From assembly GCA_964247055.1 (NCBI GenBank), contig OZ176055.1, forward strand, positions 620,001 through 684,000: a stretch of DNA of 64,000 bases. The letters run 5' to 3'. Positions 11,758 through 23,970 of the stretch are shown piece by piece (the stretch's first letter is position 1; every line of letters starts with the position of its first letter). The DNA comes from Paragordius varius (Eukaryota > Nematomorpha). The notes under the pieces were generated by a model. That model made no database searches and was not told the origin of the DNA. It worked only from the letters and a program-made list of their open reading frames with translations. The translations under genes and the position numbers were made by a program.

Positions 11758-13221
11758 CAAAAGTTAGACGCAATCAAAAGCTTCTATTACCTAACTTTAA
11801 CGTACTACCTTTGGTTAAATCAATTTAATTTCGCCACCAGCGACAAACTAGATACACAGATGTTGAGTATCCTAAAACCAATACTGGGGCTCCCAAAAGA
11901 CGCTAAACCACATCTTTGCATTGGGAATAAGGCGAGCCCTAGCTAAAAAGTCATTTCAACATCTTTAGAATCGATGCAGCCTTCAAATCGATTCATTCAA
12001 ATGACCAAATGGTCAAAAAATATGCACAAAACGAGCTCAATTTAACAGCATCAATTACGCGGTGATCACTTGCTCAAAAATTTTCAATCTCACTTGGTGC
12101 GAATGGGTCCCCCTAGGTGATTCTTCCTTAGCCATTCAGTTTCATGAAAGCCTAATAGTCCCGGACAAGAAAATTCCCATGTTCACCTTTTCCGGAATGC
12201 AATAAGAGGCGAGAAAGACCAGAATTTCCACCACCTTGCAAACAATTAAAGGATAATGGAATCTCTCGCCATGGATAAATCTTCCCATTCCTTCTTATTC
12301 TCGGGCAAAAACCTAAGGTTTAAGGATTGAAGATTTAGTCATAGGGCAAACTCAGCCTTTTCCCTCTTAACAGCAAACCGGGAAGGTTCGACGATACCTC
12401 ATCAGAAGGTGCAAGAACCGGATTGAATCTGGATCGCATGTAATATATCACTGCCTGATAGACACAGGTATTGTCGCCGAGCGACACAACAAATTGATCG
12501 ATTATATTAAATCCTTATTTCCCAAAAAATTCTCTGTTATATCTGAAAATCAAAAGGTTGATGACTCAAACTTGCGACCTGATATAGTAATAACTGATAA
12601 TCTAACCGCTACATAACAGACCCGACGATCCCCTATGAAAACACTCTTTTCATTAGACGACGCATTTAACACCAAGCTCACTAAATATTATCACCTGATC
12701 TGCCCCTTCTCTGGAAAATACCCCGATGCTGAAATCATACCTGTAGTGATAGGAGCCCTAGGATTATGGTACCTACCCTTCAAATGACAAACTTTTTGAC
12801 GCACTTGAAATAAAACACCCCACCCATTTCAAACAAAAGCTCATCCTGGAAGTGCTTAAATCTTCCTGTGACATCTACCACCTGTTCATCAGTGGTCGGA
12901 ACGTTCAACCTCTATCTGATACTTCTGTATTGCCTCCCCCGTCAACAACCTCAGTGGCCAAGCCAAAATTAGTCCTATGCAAACTCCTATTCTCACCTTT
13001 TCTCCATCTTATTTTATATATATTTTTATTCTTACAAATATTATAAATTCCTTATACCTTTATAGCCTTTTCTTATATTATCATACAAATGGCATTTGTA
13101 GTAAAACAATAGATGTAATTTTTATTTCCATTTATCCATATATATTCATTCCCTTGACTCTTTTTCTTTTACAATTTCTATTGATATGTTATTATTAAAT
13201 TCTTTAATAAATTTTAATTAT
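11758..13221 (+). mobile_element. R2-type LINE 3' half, abutting U1 (copy 2)
   Basis: In plus-strand order: the post-RT linker (11,775-11,960; KLDAIKSFYY, LNQFNFATSDKL, GLPKDA), a region around 12,240-12,340, the zinc knuckle (about 12,410-12,460), the endonuclease (about 12,480-12,910, including a PDIVI motif and CDIYHLFISGRN), and a 3' UTR ending TTTAATAAATT at about 13,213. Several frame changes and stops break it. It runs straight into U1-like sequence in the same orientation. The 3' UTR end (CTTTTCTTTTACA... then TTTAATAAATT) parallels copy 1. Confidence 0.75.
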
Positions 13222-13372
13222 CTCTGACCAAGAAAGGAGATATCCTAGTTAAAGGTTAACCATTGCACTTCGGTTTTGCTGATAGCTATAACTACTCCAA
13301 ATTGGGTTACGTTAAGCACATAATTTATGGGTGTTGGCGGTTTGCGTTCGCGCTTACCGCCTTATATCTCTT
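13222..13372 (+). ncRNA. U1: U1 snRNA-like sequence, lacking its 5' end (LINE-interrupted)
   Basis: On the plus strand the order follows U1: GACCAAGAAAGG (stem-loop I), CCATTGCACTTCGG (stem-loop II, U1A loop), CTCCAAATTGGG (stem-loop III), the Sm site ATAATTTATGG at about 13,320-13,330, and a 3' stem-loop GGCGGT/ACCGCC with a GCG-TTCG-CGC top. The 3' stem is kept with bases different from textbook U1 but paired. Stem-loop II is poorer than in the other copy. The 5' end is replaced by the LINE 3' UTR. It is a split U1 gene or pseudogene. Confidence 0.75.
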
Positions 13373-13399
13373 AAGTTAAATTTACTTTTTTAAAAGCCA

Positions 13400-15181
13400 A
13401 TTTTATCTTGAGCACGAATGTTGGTTCTCGGGGGAGGCAATTACGGAAGTTTTAGATAGAGATTAAACGTTCCGATCACTGATGAATAGGTGGTAGATGT
13501 CACAAGAGCATTTTAAGCACTTCCGCGATGAGTTTTTTTTGATACGGATGGGGTATTTTATTCCTAATGCATCGAAAAGTTTGTCATATCTGGGGTACCA
13601 TGAGGCTAGAGCTCCTATTACTACAGGGATAATTTTAACGTTAGAGTATTCACCTGAAAGGGAGCAGACGGTCATACTTTGTAAGTTTGGTAGTGTAGGC
13701 ATCATCTACGGATGAGAATCTGTTGCAAGGAATTGTAGAATAAATGATGTAGCAATCGCTATTATCGGTATCAAGTCCGGTCTTAAGTTTGAGTTATCAA
13801 CCCTTTAATTCTCTTATCGAAAACCTATTTAATATAATCGACTACCTTGTTGTATCGATCGGTGACAATACCTGTGTCTATGATGGATATTCCTAATTAA
13901 ATTGTTCTGGCACCTGAAAGTGTTATCATCGAACCTTTCCGGTTTGCAGTTAATGGGCAGCAGGTTGAGTCTGGCCCTATGAATGAATCTCCAGTCATAA
14001 ACAGCTTTTTGCCACAGAAGAAAGGAATGGGATGATCCAAGGCAACGCATTTTATTATCCTCCCTTGGTTCGCGAGTTGTAATAAATTCTCATATTTCTC
14101 ACCTCTTATTGCATTCCAGAACAGGTGAATTAGAGAATTGCTCAATTGAATAGCGAAACAGTCACCTAGGAGTTTCCAAATCGCAGCAAGTGAAATTCAG
14201 AATTTGTAAGCAAGGGACCATACGTTCCCATGATTTATGTAGCCATTCACTTCCTCCTATTCAGAGAAATATTGACACATTTGTTTATGGGTTGGGGCTG
14301 AAATGAGTTTAAATATTTTTGTAACTGTTAGATTAAGCTTTTCTAGATTTCCATAGGGTCATTTGAGTCAAGAAGAAAGGTAGCATCAATTCTGAAGATG
14401 TCAAAATCGTTTAAGAGCTGGAATGCCAGCTCTCTTACTCTTCGGTGCAAAGGTGTAATTGTTAGTAGCATCTTTTGGAAAGCCGAATAGTATTTTTACG
14501 ATACTTGGCATATGTGTATTAAGTTTGTCACTAGTGGCGTAATTAAATTGATTTAAACGAAAGTCATATGTTAGAATTTGGTAATAAAAGTTGTTTATTG
14601 CATCTAACTTTTGCATAGTGGCAAGGTTGGATATCGCAATATTGTCAAGCATTTCAATTACTGCGGGAAATGGTAGGGAATAACACTAATAGATTCCCTG
14701 ATATTTTTTGGTGTTCTCCACAATTATTTTTATTTTGATTTTCAGGATTAATAAGATGAACCCGATTCAATTCATTGACAATAAAATTAATATTATTTTG
14801 GTGATTATTATGGGATATGCATATAAATCAATCCCTTTATCGGGGGCCCGCTTGATGATGTTATTTAATCCAATTATAAATAGGAGCCCTGAGAGTAGGC
14901 ATCCTTGTTTGATGCCTTGATCCAGTTTGATCGGGTAAGACATATCGTTGTCGGAACGAATGGATGTGTAAGTATTTGATAGGGAATTGGAGATTAGAGA
15001 GATAGGCTCTTCGAGACGCCTAGACTTTTCAGGTTATCGTGGATGGGCGGATGTGGAATTTTGTCGAATGCATTGGAGATAAAGGCATCTGATATGGGCT
15101 TGCTTCCTCTTCTGTTTTTTGACGCCTTAATGACCAAGCTAGCCGCATATAAAGGCGGTTCATATTTAGTGGTCAACAAAT
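13400..15181 (-). pseudogene. R2-type LINE, RT through endonuclease (copy 3)
   Basis: Minus-strand order: reverse transcriptase palm (15,179-14,994; KPISDAFISNAFDKIPHPPI, where the usual D-I-S catalytic segment is altered); the RT block GIKQGCLLSGLLF (about 14,940-14,830); linker (14,652-14,401; KLDAINNFYY, RLNQFNYATSDKL); FRIDATF near 14,390; DWRFIHRARLNLLP and a degenerate knuckle (14,010-13,890); and the endonuclease C-terminus (13,705-13,463; IIPVVIGALASWY, IYHLFISDRN). It is interrupted by stops and frame changes and is not followed by U1 in the same orientation. Confidence 0.75.
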
Positions 15182-15199
15182 TACATGCCCCTTAGCCAA

Positions 15200-16202
15200 A
15201 ACAACCTATTATTACACTTTCAAAAAGGTATCCCCTGCTCTAAGTAGAAGCGGAAACAAGCTTTTATTACCTGCATCGATGTCTTTAAAATATTCGATAA
15301 ATACCTCATGCAGTAATTCTCACCAACCTCAAAAGATTATTTATAACCCTTAACCGTATTTCCCTAGTTCCAAATACTCTTTCAAACGCTTACAAAGAAA
15401 AAGAGGGCTCTCACCCAAAACTGTTTTAATGTTTTTTCGAATAGATGCTACATTCAAACTTCCTCATAAACGACCCATTCACAAACCATGCTAATGAGGA
15501 ACTAGGTAATATAGAAAAAAACACACTCAGGTCCAACACACGACCCAATTTGCAAGCACGTGTCCGGTAATGAAGATGGTGCCAATTAATATATCAATTA
15601 TTCCATATAAAGTCTTTTGCTCGCAAATCTCCTCTCGCTCTTGCCGCTACATGGAAACCTCTAGGCATTTCTTTTTTATTCAACTCGGTTGCAATCTTAT
15701 AGTTTTTAAATTGGAAAATTTTTATTGTAATATAATATAAAATGCAATAAGTAGTGAGTAAGATAAGAACTTCTCTTACCTCGTCAACCAAGGGATAATA
15801 ATAAAATGTATTGCTCTAAATCTGGTTAACCATTGCTTAATACACGGGCATTACAATGCGGCATAACAAGGTGGATAACTACATCAATTCGAGAAAAGCA
15901 TTCAAAATCAAAAGGTTGACGAGCACAACCTCCTACCGGATTTAATAATATCTGGGAATACAAATTTCTGGTACCTTCTAAAAGAGACATCATTAGACGA
16001 CGCATAAAACACCACACTATATACATTCACTTGATCTGTAACCTTCAGAAAAATACTCCAACTATTATATCCCATAAGAACTTTGTTCGTGGTACCCCCA
16101 GATTAATAGACTTTTTGATGATTTAAAATTAAAAGTACAATCGTATCAAACAAGAACACATTTCGGAAGTAATTAAATCATTAGGCGACATTTATCAGTA
16201 GT
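15200..16202 (+). pseudogene. Decayed R2-type LINE 3' coding end (right duplication copy)
   Basis: Paralogue of the relic at 1-830. The linker around 15,255-15,470 includes KRGLSPKTVLMFFRIDATF, matching FRIDATF of copy 3. Endonuclease pieces lie at about 15,850-16,200. It is broken by stops and frame changes. It starts about 160 bases before the point where the window's left copy is cut off, so the duplication probably began further out. Confidence 0.6.
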
Positions 16203-18572
16203 CGAAACATGTAGCCCCCAAGTAAAACGCCCATCGATATCTTACCCAACAAACCCTGTGCCCAACCAAACAAATTTTATGAGTGCCCCGTTCACACTTT
16301 ATCTTCCCAGCCCCCGAGTCTTCTTTCCTACTTTTTAATGGTTTATTTGCTTCGGGAAAAAGAAATTTTTCGCTTACAACAATTATCATCATCAGGTCGT
16401 TGTTTCTCCAGCATTAGCCAGTTCCCAAATTCTTGAGCAAAATAACTTGCGATTGAGACAGTCGTCTTTGGTCAATTGAGGTAAGTTTAAGTCATGGCTG
16501 AAATTTTTCCCAATCTGTAGCTGCCTCGTCTTAAATTGCCATTAAGATGAAAGGACCTAAATTTGTTAATCCAACCATTAAGCGTTCAATATGGCCCTAA
16601 TAGATGATACGATTTTTTCTGAAAAAAGAAGACATAGGTTTATTTTTTTAATAGATGCTGCTATAATCTACTTTATTCATATTGACCAATAGCCAAAAAT
16701 CGCGTTGACGAGGAGCTAAATAACAATTATAATTGAAGCTACATCTCCTTCGACCATGACCAGGTGTGATAATACATGTCTGCTAATGAAGGAAGTGCCA
16801 AAGGCCGTTTTAATTATTCATTGTATAGTGTTTTGTTTGGATTTATCCTTGTAACATGAAAATTTTGAAATAAACACTCATCAAATTATGTTGAATAATT
16901 ATAGCATAGGAATTAAATTTTTTCAAAATATAATGTGACCAAAGGCTAATACATTCATTACCTTGCGAACCAAAGGAGATTGATGGATGCTATAGTTAAT
17001 CCTCCCAAACCTCTGTGTTTTTCTAAAACAAAGAATGCAATTTATTATCTCACTCAATTTCAAGGTTGCATAATGGTAGGCATATAATTGCAGACTGACA
17101 TGTTAAAAAAATCAATCCGATTTGAAAAGGGACATGGCTATTTATATTTTTTTGTGTAACCAGATTTTAATTGATAAGTGATGGCCCCCCATGCCCCCCT
17201 TATTCCTTGTTACATCTTTATGTCTGCATTCGGTAAAGGCATATATAGCCGATCCGTTTAATGAAGAGTTTCATGAAGAAAAGTTTTTATCAAAGACTAT
17301 TATCCAATTTATAACTATTTTGATCATAGTTAAACCAAGAATAACAGTGTTTTATGTTTAGGTTTACGACACCTCAAATTTTAGAACTTTTAATTTCACA
17401 AAATTAATTTTTTTACTCTATCGTGACTAAAATGGGCAACATAGTCCAATGCCAACTTCAAAAGCGATATTTTTTTAAATTAGGAAAAGGGCGGCCCCAA
17501 TTTAATTTATTCTTTATGTTGATAAATATATTGAATAAGTTAAATTATAAAATAAAATTAATTTGGAGAATAAAATGTCATATTTTAATACTTCAACGGG
17601 CCCATAAGATCGACAGAAAAAGATGGTTAAATTTAAATATTAAATATTTAGCTTATGCACTTATGTTTAAATTTGGATGAATTGTTTTTTTATATTTTAG
17701 TAAATCGATGTTAAATAAATGCTAACTTTTAATGATACTACCTTATATCAGGAGTTCCCACCACAAATGCCTTCGCGAGCGGCATTTGAGAAATATCTGG
17801 TCATTAACAAAATTTTATTAGCTTTTAAACATATGACTTTAAAAACTACTCAATATAACAATTTTTGCTAGCTTATTTCCTTTTTAAAGATTTTTACAAT
17901 ATTGGCCCGATTTAAAACAAATATTTTATGAAATATTTAAGGCAGGGGCCGCATGGGGTCGTCCATAAAATTGTTGTAGCCAGCAAGAAATTTCTGCAAA
18001 ATTTTACGAAATAAATAATATTAAATTTCTTAGTATAATTTTTTTGATTTAAAAAGATCTTTACGTTAGAATTCAAAACATACAATGACACTTGTTAAAT
18101 ACAAATATATTTATTAATCAAGCCATTTAAATTTTTACGCCTTCAATTTTGTATAATTTATAAAATTTTGCAATTATTATGTTTAAATAGCTGTTCTTCC
18201 TCTTAATCTTTGTCTTAAAATAAATTTTAATTTTTGTTTAGCTAATTATGTACGGCAGGTGGTGTTCATTATAGAGGAAAAGGCACTTTTTTATATTTAG
18301 ATAATAATTTAATACAAGTGTTTGGATTTATTAAATCCATTTTAAAAAAAGCTCAATCATATATTTATTGTATTTTCGATCAATATTTCAATTTGCCATC
18401 TAAAAACAGTATGTCGACAATTGAATAAATACTCAATAATTTTTTATATAACCATTATAAATTTTTTTTCCTCATCGTTTTTTTGCTCATCCTTAATTAT
18501 TAACGAATACCAGGTAAATTTCAAAAAAAAATCCAATTTTATTTTATAATTTTTAGAAAGAAGTGCAACATC

Positions 18573-18838
18573 ATGAAACTATTACATGTTTTATCGGTGA
18601 TTTCGGTCCTAATTTTGGGTATATTTTATTTTTAGTTTTAAACAAAAAAAACACTGATATTACTTAAAAATATTTTTTGATTTTATCAGTTGTCTATTTT
18701 TTTCATATTTAATAATTGTTTAATTTCTAAGGCTACATGTCTGTGACCGCGGAAGATAGAAAACCGGTTGAAGAGCCCATCGCAGTTCGAAAACATTACC
18801 CAGGAACTGGTTACCGTGATATCCCTAGACATAAATGA
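18573..18838 (+). CDS. Small secreted peptide, two exons (unknown family)
   Basis: Exon 1 is 18,573-18,618 and exon 2 is 18,732-18,838, joined across a 113-nt GT-AG intron in matching phase, giving 50 residues. Residues 1-22 look like a signal peptide: MKLLHVLSV start, hydrophobic core, likely cleavage after TAE. The predicted mature part is about 27 residues, basic and proline-containing, ending GYRDIPRHK. A possible 5' UTR intron (CAG|GTAAAT at 18,514 to TTTTAG at 18,556, 43 nt) precedes the ATG. AATAAA lies at 18,960-18,965. Exon 2 is much richer in G+C than its flanks and is identical to copy A except for one synonymous base. Function is unknown; a secreted effector, antimicrobial peptide or neuropeptide precursor is possible. 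It has no recognised homologue. Confidence 0.5.
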
Positions 18839-19272
18839 ACCATAAAAGTGTTTATGAAAATTTTTTTTACTGTTTTAGGCCTAGCCTATGCTTTAAACCC
18901 AATTTTTAACAATTAAACACCAATATTTTGTGAAAAACTTCCTAATTAATATTGTTATAAATAAATGATTAGTTTAGTTAGATACATTATATAGTGATGT
19001 ATGATGATAGAGAATATTAAATTGGTGGCGATATATTTTGGCGAACGTCATCAGGTTTCACTTAATTACTTTTAATATACCCTTAACGAAAGATTATCAA
19101 TATAGTGTAGTACTTTCAAGTTATATCCATCTGTATGGAAAAATTTAGAGATAGGAATCGCAGTCTGGGTTCTTATAAATATCAAGAATGGTTTCATAAA
19201 TTGTTTATCTATATGAAACTTATTCCTGTAAAATATATTATAACATGTAATATTAATAAAATTAAAAAAACA

Positions 19273-19432
19273 CAGTAAAAATCAAAATAATAAAGACAAA
19301 ACATATAAAAATTATATATTTTTTACATAAAAGCTACACATTTTAAACTTTCAATTATTACAATTTTAAAAATTATAATTTTTTTAAATAGTATGGCTGT
19401 TTTTTCATAAAAATATTTCTCTCCGTTTTTAC
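19273..19432. mobile_element. Tc1/mariner-like MITE, short diverged copy
   Basis: Paralogue of the copy at 3,761-3,915 within the duplication. It has the same CAGTAAAAA start and a GTATGGCTGT inner arm. Confidence 0.4.
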
Positions 19433-19984
19433 ATTTTTATAATTGTATTTTTTAATTTTTATCAAATTTTTCTTTCAACATTAGAATTTATTTTTTTATC
19501 TTGAAAAAAGTTTAACATATCCAAAATTATTATATAAGTCACCCTGACCCTCCCACTATTCTGGATTCAATAAGGATGTTCCGGAACAATGCAAATGTTT
19601 TGCTTTTAAATGTTGATTACGATAATGTATTTGAAATATAGCATTTATATCAAAAAACTTTTATTTAGCGTGCTTTAATATTGCGATTTTGTGAAAGGAA
19701 GCTATTACCACAAAAGTATATAAAATCATAGATTTCTCGTAACCAAAAAGCATCGTAAAAATTCTGATGCATTTTTCTATCATTGAATTCATTAGTTTTG
19801 TGTGTACTGTGTGGAGCATTTCTCGGAGCTCAATATAGTATTTTTTGGATTAAAAATTGACTTATATGTTTTTTTTCCAAAAAAAATATACCAATACTCA
19901 TCTAAAATTTGAATCAAAATAAACAATTTTTTCAAAATAAAATATTTTAATAAGTAATTCTAGTATATTCGCTCGCAACTGTTG

Positions 19985-20844
19985 TACCATTCAATTTCAA
20001 ATATGATTTTTGTTTACTTATTTTCGATTGCGCCGAACATATTCGTCTCGCTTTTTTAATTCAGGCCCTCTTTTTACCCGCTCTCCCCGTAAAATGCCAT
20101 TTTTTTCAAAAAACAAAGTCCACAAAAATAATTTTAAAATATTTTGCCCAAGGTATACCGTGAAAATTCAATAAGGATTCTACGTATTCCCTGTTAAAAG
20201 GCAAAAATTTTAGTCAAGCGTTTCTTTGATGATAGCTGCTGAGTAAAGAGCCTCGAAAAACTGACCCGTCATATCAAAATAGCGTGCTTTTGGAGCTAAA
20301 TTTCAGAAAACCTATCAGGCCATATGAGTTCAATAGCTGCTTAAAGTATTACGCGTAAACAGTCAAAAATATTAGTCTAGCGTTTTTTTCAAATTAGCCA
20401 GTTAAATAGGCCCTTTACGCCCTAAAAAATGCGCTATCATTGAACTATTATTTAGTTTTAAAGCCATTCTTCCATAAACTATTAGGAATGAACGATAATT
20501 CCAGGTATAAAGGCATTTTTATACTGGCCTCTGGGTAGGGGGCTACCCACCTACAAAAGCCATCATATCGATACAGCATACCTTTGGAGCCAAATTTCAG
20601 AAAACCAGATTATGTGAATCATTTTTAAACTTCGTGCGACATAACAAAATTGCTTATAAAATCAAATATATATTATGCTCATTTCAAATAAAATTGTCTA
20701 TCTCAATATTAAAACGAGACATTTAAATGTCGATATAATCCACATATGTGGATATTTTATTGTCCCGTTTTTTCAAATAGCACCCCCCCTCCAGAAGTCC
20801 GAAGGACTTCCTCGAGCTGTATAGCATCACGAGATTCACGCTAG
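19985..20844 (+). mobile_element. Helitron fragment with intact 3' end
   Basis: Its body matches the Helitron units at 5-7 kb and 50-57 kb. It ends with the GAAGTCC/GGACTTC hairpin, the second hairpin (here with a few changes) and CTAG at 20,841-20,844 before T. The TCTATATATTT 5' end is missing, and the sequence begins inside the unit. It is absent from duplication copy A. Confidence 0.8.
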
Positions 20845-21457
20845 TAAAGATATAAATGCTCAGTTATGTAATTTAAAATAATCTAATACTTTGCGTAGGA
20901 ATATAAATTATGGTATTTTAAATATTATTTTATTTTTAATAATTTTAATTTAAATTGATGTAATTAAACGACTGGTTAATAGTAAAAGCATCATAAGTAT
21001 TTTGACACATTAACAGAGTATATGTTATTTATATGATATCTATGCTCCACTGCGTGCAAAAAGGGTATAAAAGATATTTTGTTGAAATATATACCATTTT
21101 CAAGAGTGTTCTTGAATACTTCAAGCTGGTGCTTGAAAACTTTAAGTTGGTCCTTCAACTTTTTTAATTTGTTTTTAAGTTTTCTCAGTCAAACTTTGTA
21201 TTATTATTCATATATTTTATTTTTAACATCTATTATCATGCTTTAACCAAATTTTTAAAATAATATCAGGATTTAATCATTCAGAGACCTTATATCATTT
21301 CTTTGTAAAATTCATATAAATTTTAAAACTTAATTGAAAAAAATATCAGTTTCTGGTTATTAATTACAATTTTCGGTTGAGAACAATTAAAATTGAATGA
21401 ATTGTTGAATTCAAAAATATTAGTACGAAACAAACAAAAAATTTAAAAATTAAATGA

Positions 21458-21458
<1 letters not shown>

Positions 21459-21482
<24 letters not shown>
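21459..21482. repeat. (AT)n microsatellite
   Basis: About 12 AT dinucleotides. Confidence 0.9.
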
Positions 21483-21489
<7 letters not shown>

Positions 21490-21529
21490 TTTAAGAAAAG
21501 TAGGTTAAAATAATCATACTAAACAAAAA

Positions 21530-23292
21530 ATAAAATTGTCAACAAAAAGTCTCGAGATCGCAGAAAAACGTAGAGAATCCAAAATCAAATGAAAATGGGA
21601 TGAATACAAATAACTAAACAGTGAATTTCAAAAGAGTGCAAGAGAGGTCAAAAATAATTATTATGACCAATTGTCTAAAAATTAGAAACAGGCGCCAAAA
21701 ATAACCGAAACTTTTTCCATACAAACAATATTATTCCACACAAAAAGGCTTTTTACAAGGGACCTATGAGAAACGACAACAACTCAATCGTCACTGAAAA
21801 AGAAAAGTCGCAAACTCTGGCTTAAACACATAAGTAAACTATACAACGTAAATAACTCCCAATCAGAGGGGCACAGAGACATCCCTACAATAATAAAATA
21901 TATCCCAATCGATATACTTACCAAATTATTACAAACCATATTTGAGATGGAAAAATTTTTTGAGGATTGGTGCACATCAATTATGATTCCTATTTTAAAA
22001 AAGTAATCCAGAACTGTGCGACAACTATCGCATAGCGCTCTATAACAAGGTGTCCAAAGTTTTCCTAAAAATAATACAGTTTCGACTAAATTCCTTTCTT
22101 GACCCCGAGATATCGACGATTCAGGCTAGTTTTCGAAAAGGTAGAGGATGCCGAGATATGATATGCAATATGAGGTGGATACTAGAGAAACACATCGAAT
22201 TTAACAAAGAACTGCACATGTGCTTTGTCAATTTTTCCAAAGCATTTGATTCCATCCAACACAATAAATTAGGAACATCCCTAAAACAACTTGGAGTATC
22301 AACACATCTAATCAACGTCATATTTTCAATTTACTTAAATTCCACAGCTATAATATCTACACCTCACGGTATATCTGATTCATGTAAGGTACAAGTCGGC
22401 CTACGCCGAGGATGCGTTTTATCCCCAATTATTTTTAACGCATACCTCGAATGTATAATAAGAAACATCCCAGAAACTTATGGCATTAATGTAGGTGGAA
22501 ACCTACTTATATCCGTTCATTACGCGGATAATATAGTCTTATTCGCTGACAGTGTAGACACATTATCGCAAGCCTTTCAAGTGTTTACAACTGAATGCAA
22601 TAAATTCGGATTAAATATCAAGTTTAAAAAAACAAAAGTTATGCAAATCAACCCGGATCAAACAACTAATTTAATAATCCTAAACGGTAATCAGATTGAA
22701 ACGGAAAACAGTTACACGTATTTGGGCAGCATTATAAACAATGACAACAACTCTACTCCCCAAATGAAACGTAGAATTGCTACCGCAAAAGCAGTCAAAT
22801 TCAAATATAACAAGATTTGGACGTCACATGACATCAAACTAAAAACCATAATCAAATTAATCAAGGCCACAATTTTCCCCACATTCCTGTATGGGGGGAA
22901 AGCTGGATACTGAAATGACGAACGACTAATAAATCTTTTCGAATTATGGGTTTGGTGGAAACTTCTCCAAATAAAATGAACAGACAAAATTTCTAACACC
23001 ACTATTTTAAATAAAATAAACCCGGAAATGTCACTTCTAGGCAGCTTAATACGGCAAAAACTATCTTTTTTCGGGCACATTATGAGAGCCAAGAAAAGTC
23101 ACTGATGCTGGTAAAAGCGAATGGTCCTCGCAAAAGAGGAAGAAGACGAGCGGTTAGGATGGATAACATTTTTAAAGAAATCAACAATCACTATCCGAAC
23201 TCAACGTTAGATCCGGTATTCCCAATGAATGGAGAAGCTATATTTTCAATGTTGCAGTTAGTCGGAATCGACTTTAGCAACAACAACAACAA
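21530..23292 (+). mobile_element. 5'-truncated LINE (RTE/endonuclease-RT type) with (CAA)n tail
   Basis: Starts within the region between endonuclease and RT (KSREIAEKRRESKIK-like), passes through FEDWCTSIMIPILKK and the RT palm, and ends with the C-terminal KRGRRRAVRMDNI segment and a CAACAACAACAA tail at 23,279-23,292. It is inserted in duplication copy B only. The family looks like the RTE/'craniofacial development protein 2-like' group, from the ICFVNFSKAFDSI, LRRGCVLSPIIFNAYLE and SYTYLGSIINND blocks; another clade is possible. Confidence 0.75.
22050..22913 (+). pseudogene. LINE reverse transcriptase, open fragment with altered active site
   Basis: A 287-residue open stretch covering the RT fingers, palm and start of the thumb. 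The palm motif reads FVNFSKAFDSI, with N in place of the usual first aspartate, and the second catalytic box reads YADN instead of YADD, so the enzyme is almost certainly dead. GLRRGCVLSP, KKTKVMQIN and YTYLGSIIN are conserved. The frame breaks just after the FPTFLYGGKAGY segment, and the next RRNI-type domain lies in another frame (23,105-23,290). Confidence 0.75.
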
Positions 23293-23970
23293 TTTTATGG
23301 TTTTAAAATTTAAAATGTTTAAGGACCAACTTGAAGTGTTCTGTAATGCTCTTGAAGTGCAAGTAATATATATAAAATTAAATATTTTAGTTTCATTATG
23401 CTTTTGGGGTTTACGATTGATAGAAAGCTATTTTAGCTTTTATGGTAAATGCTCTCGTAAAACGCAAAATTCGCGTTCATTGCTAAATAATTATAAAAGT
23501 TAATTTAAGGGTAACTCGCCCCCCAAGGTTTTATGTGCGGAATATCCATAGATAAAAATATGCTGATAAAATCTTAATAAAATATTTTTATAATTAAATC
23601 TATTTAATTGGCAAAAATTAGTAAACATTGCTATATTGTGTCTGCATTTAACATTCTTATGTTAAAACAGCAAATTATGTCTGTATGTTTAGATATATTT
23701 AGAATACGGCCCGTCAGATTTTTTGATACAAAAATGCGGCAGGTTAAGCTATATATGTCGGACACCCTTCTTATAAAGAAATACAATAATTTCAGAAATT
23801 TAAATTTTTAGATTTGGGTCCCTAAAGTTTCAAACTTTTAAAATAACAAAAATGTCAAAATTCTTATATAAAAAATTAAGCATATGCTAGATATGGCATA
23901 GATTTTAAAGAATGAATACTTTGTATTAAAAATTTATATTTAACGGCGTGTACGTACACATCCTTTTTAA

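Noticed and set aside
13222-13372. Functional U1 snRNA gene
   Set aside because: The 5' splice-site recognition end is missing, replaced by the LINE 3' UTR, and stem II is degraded.
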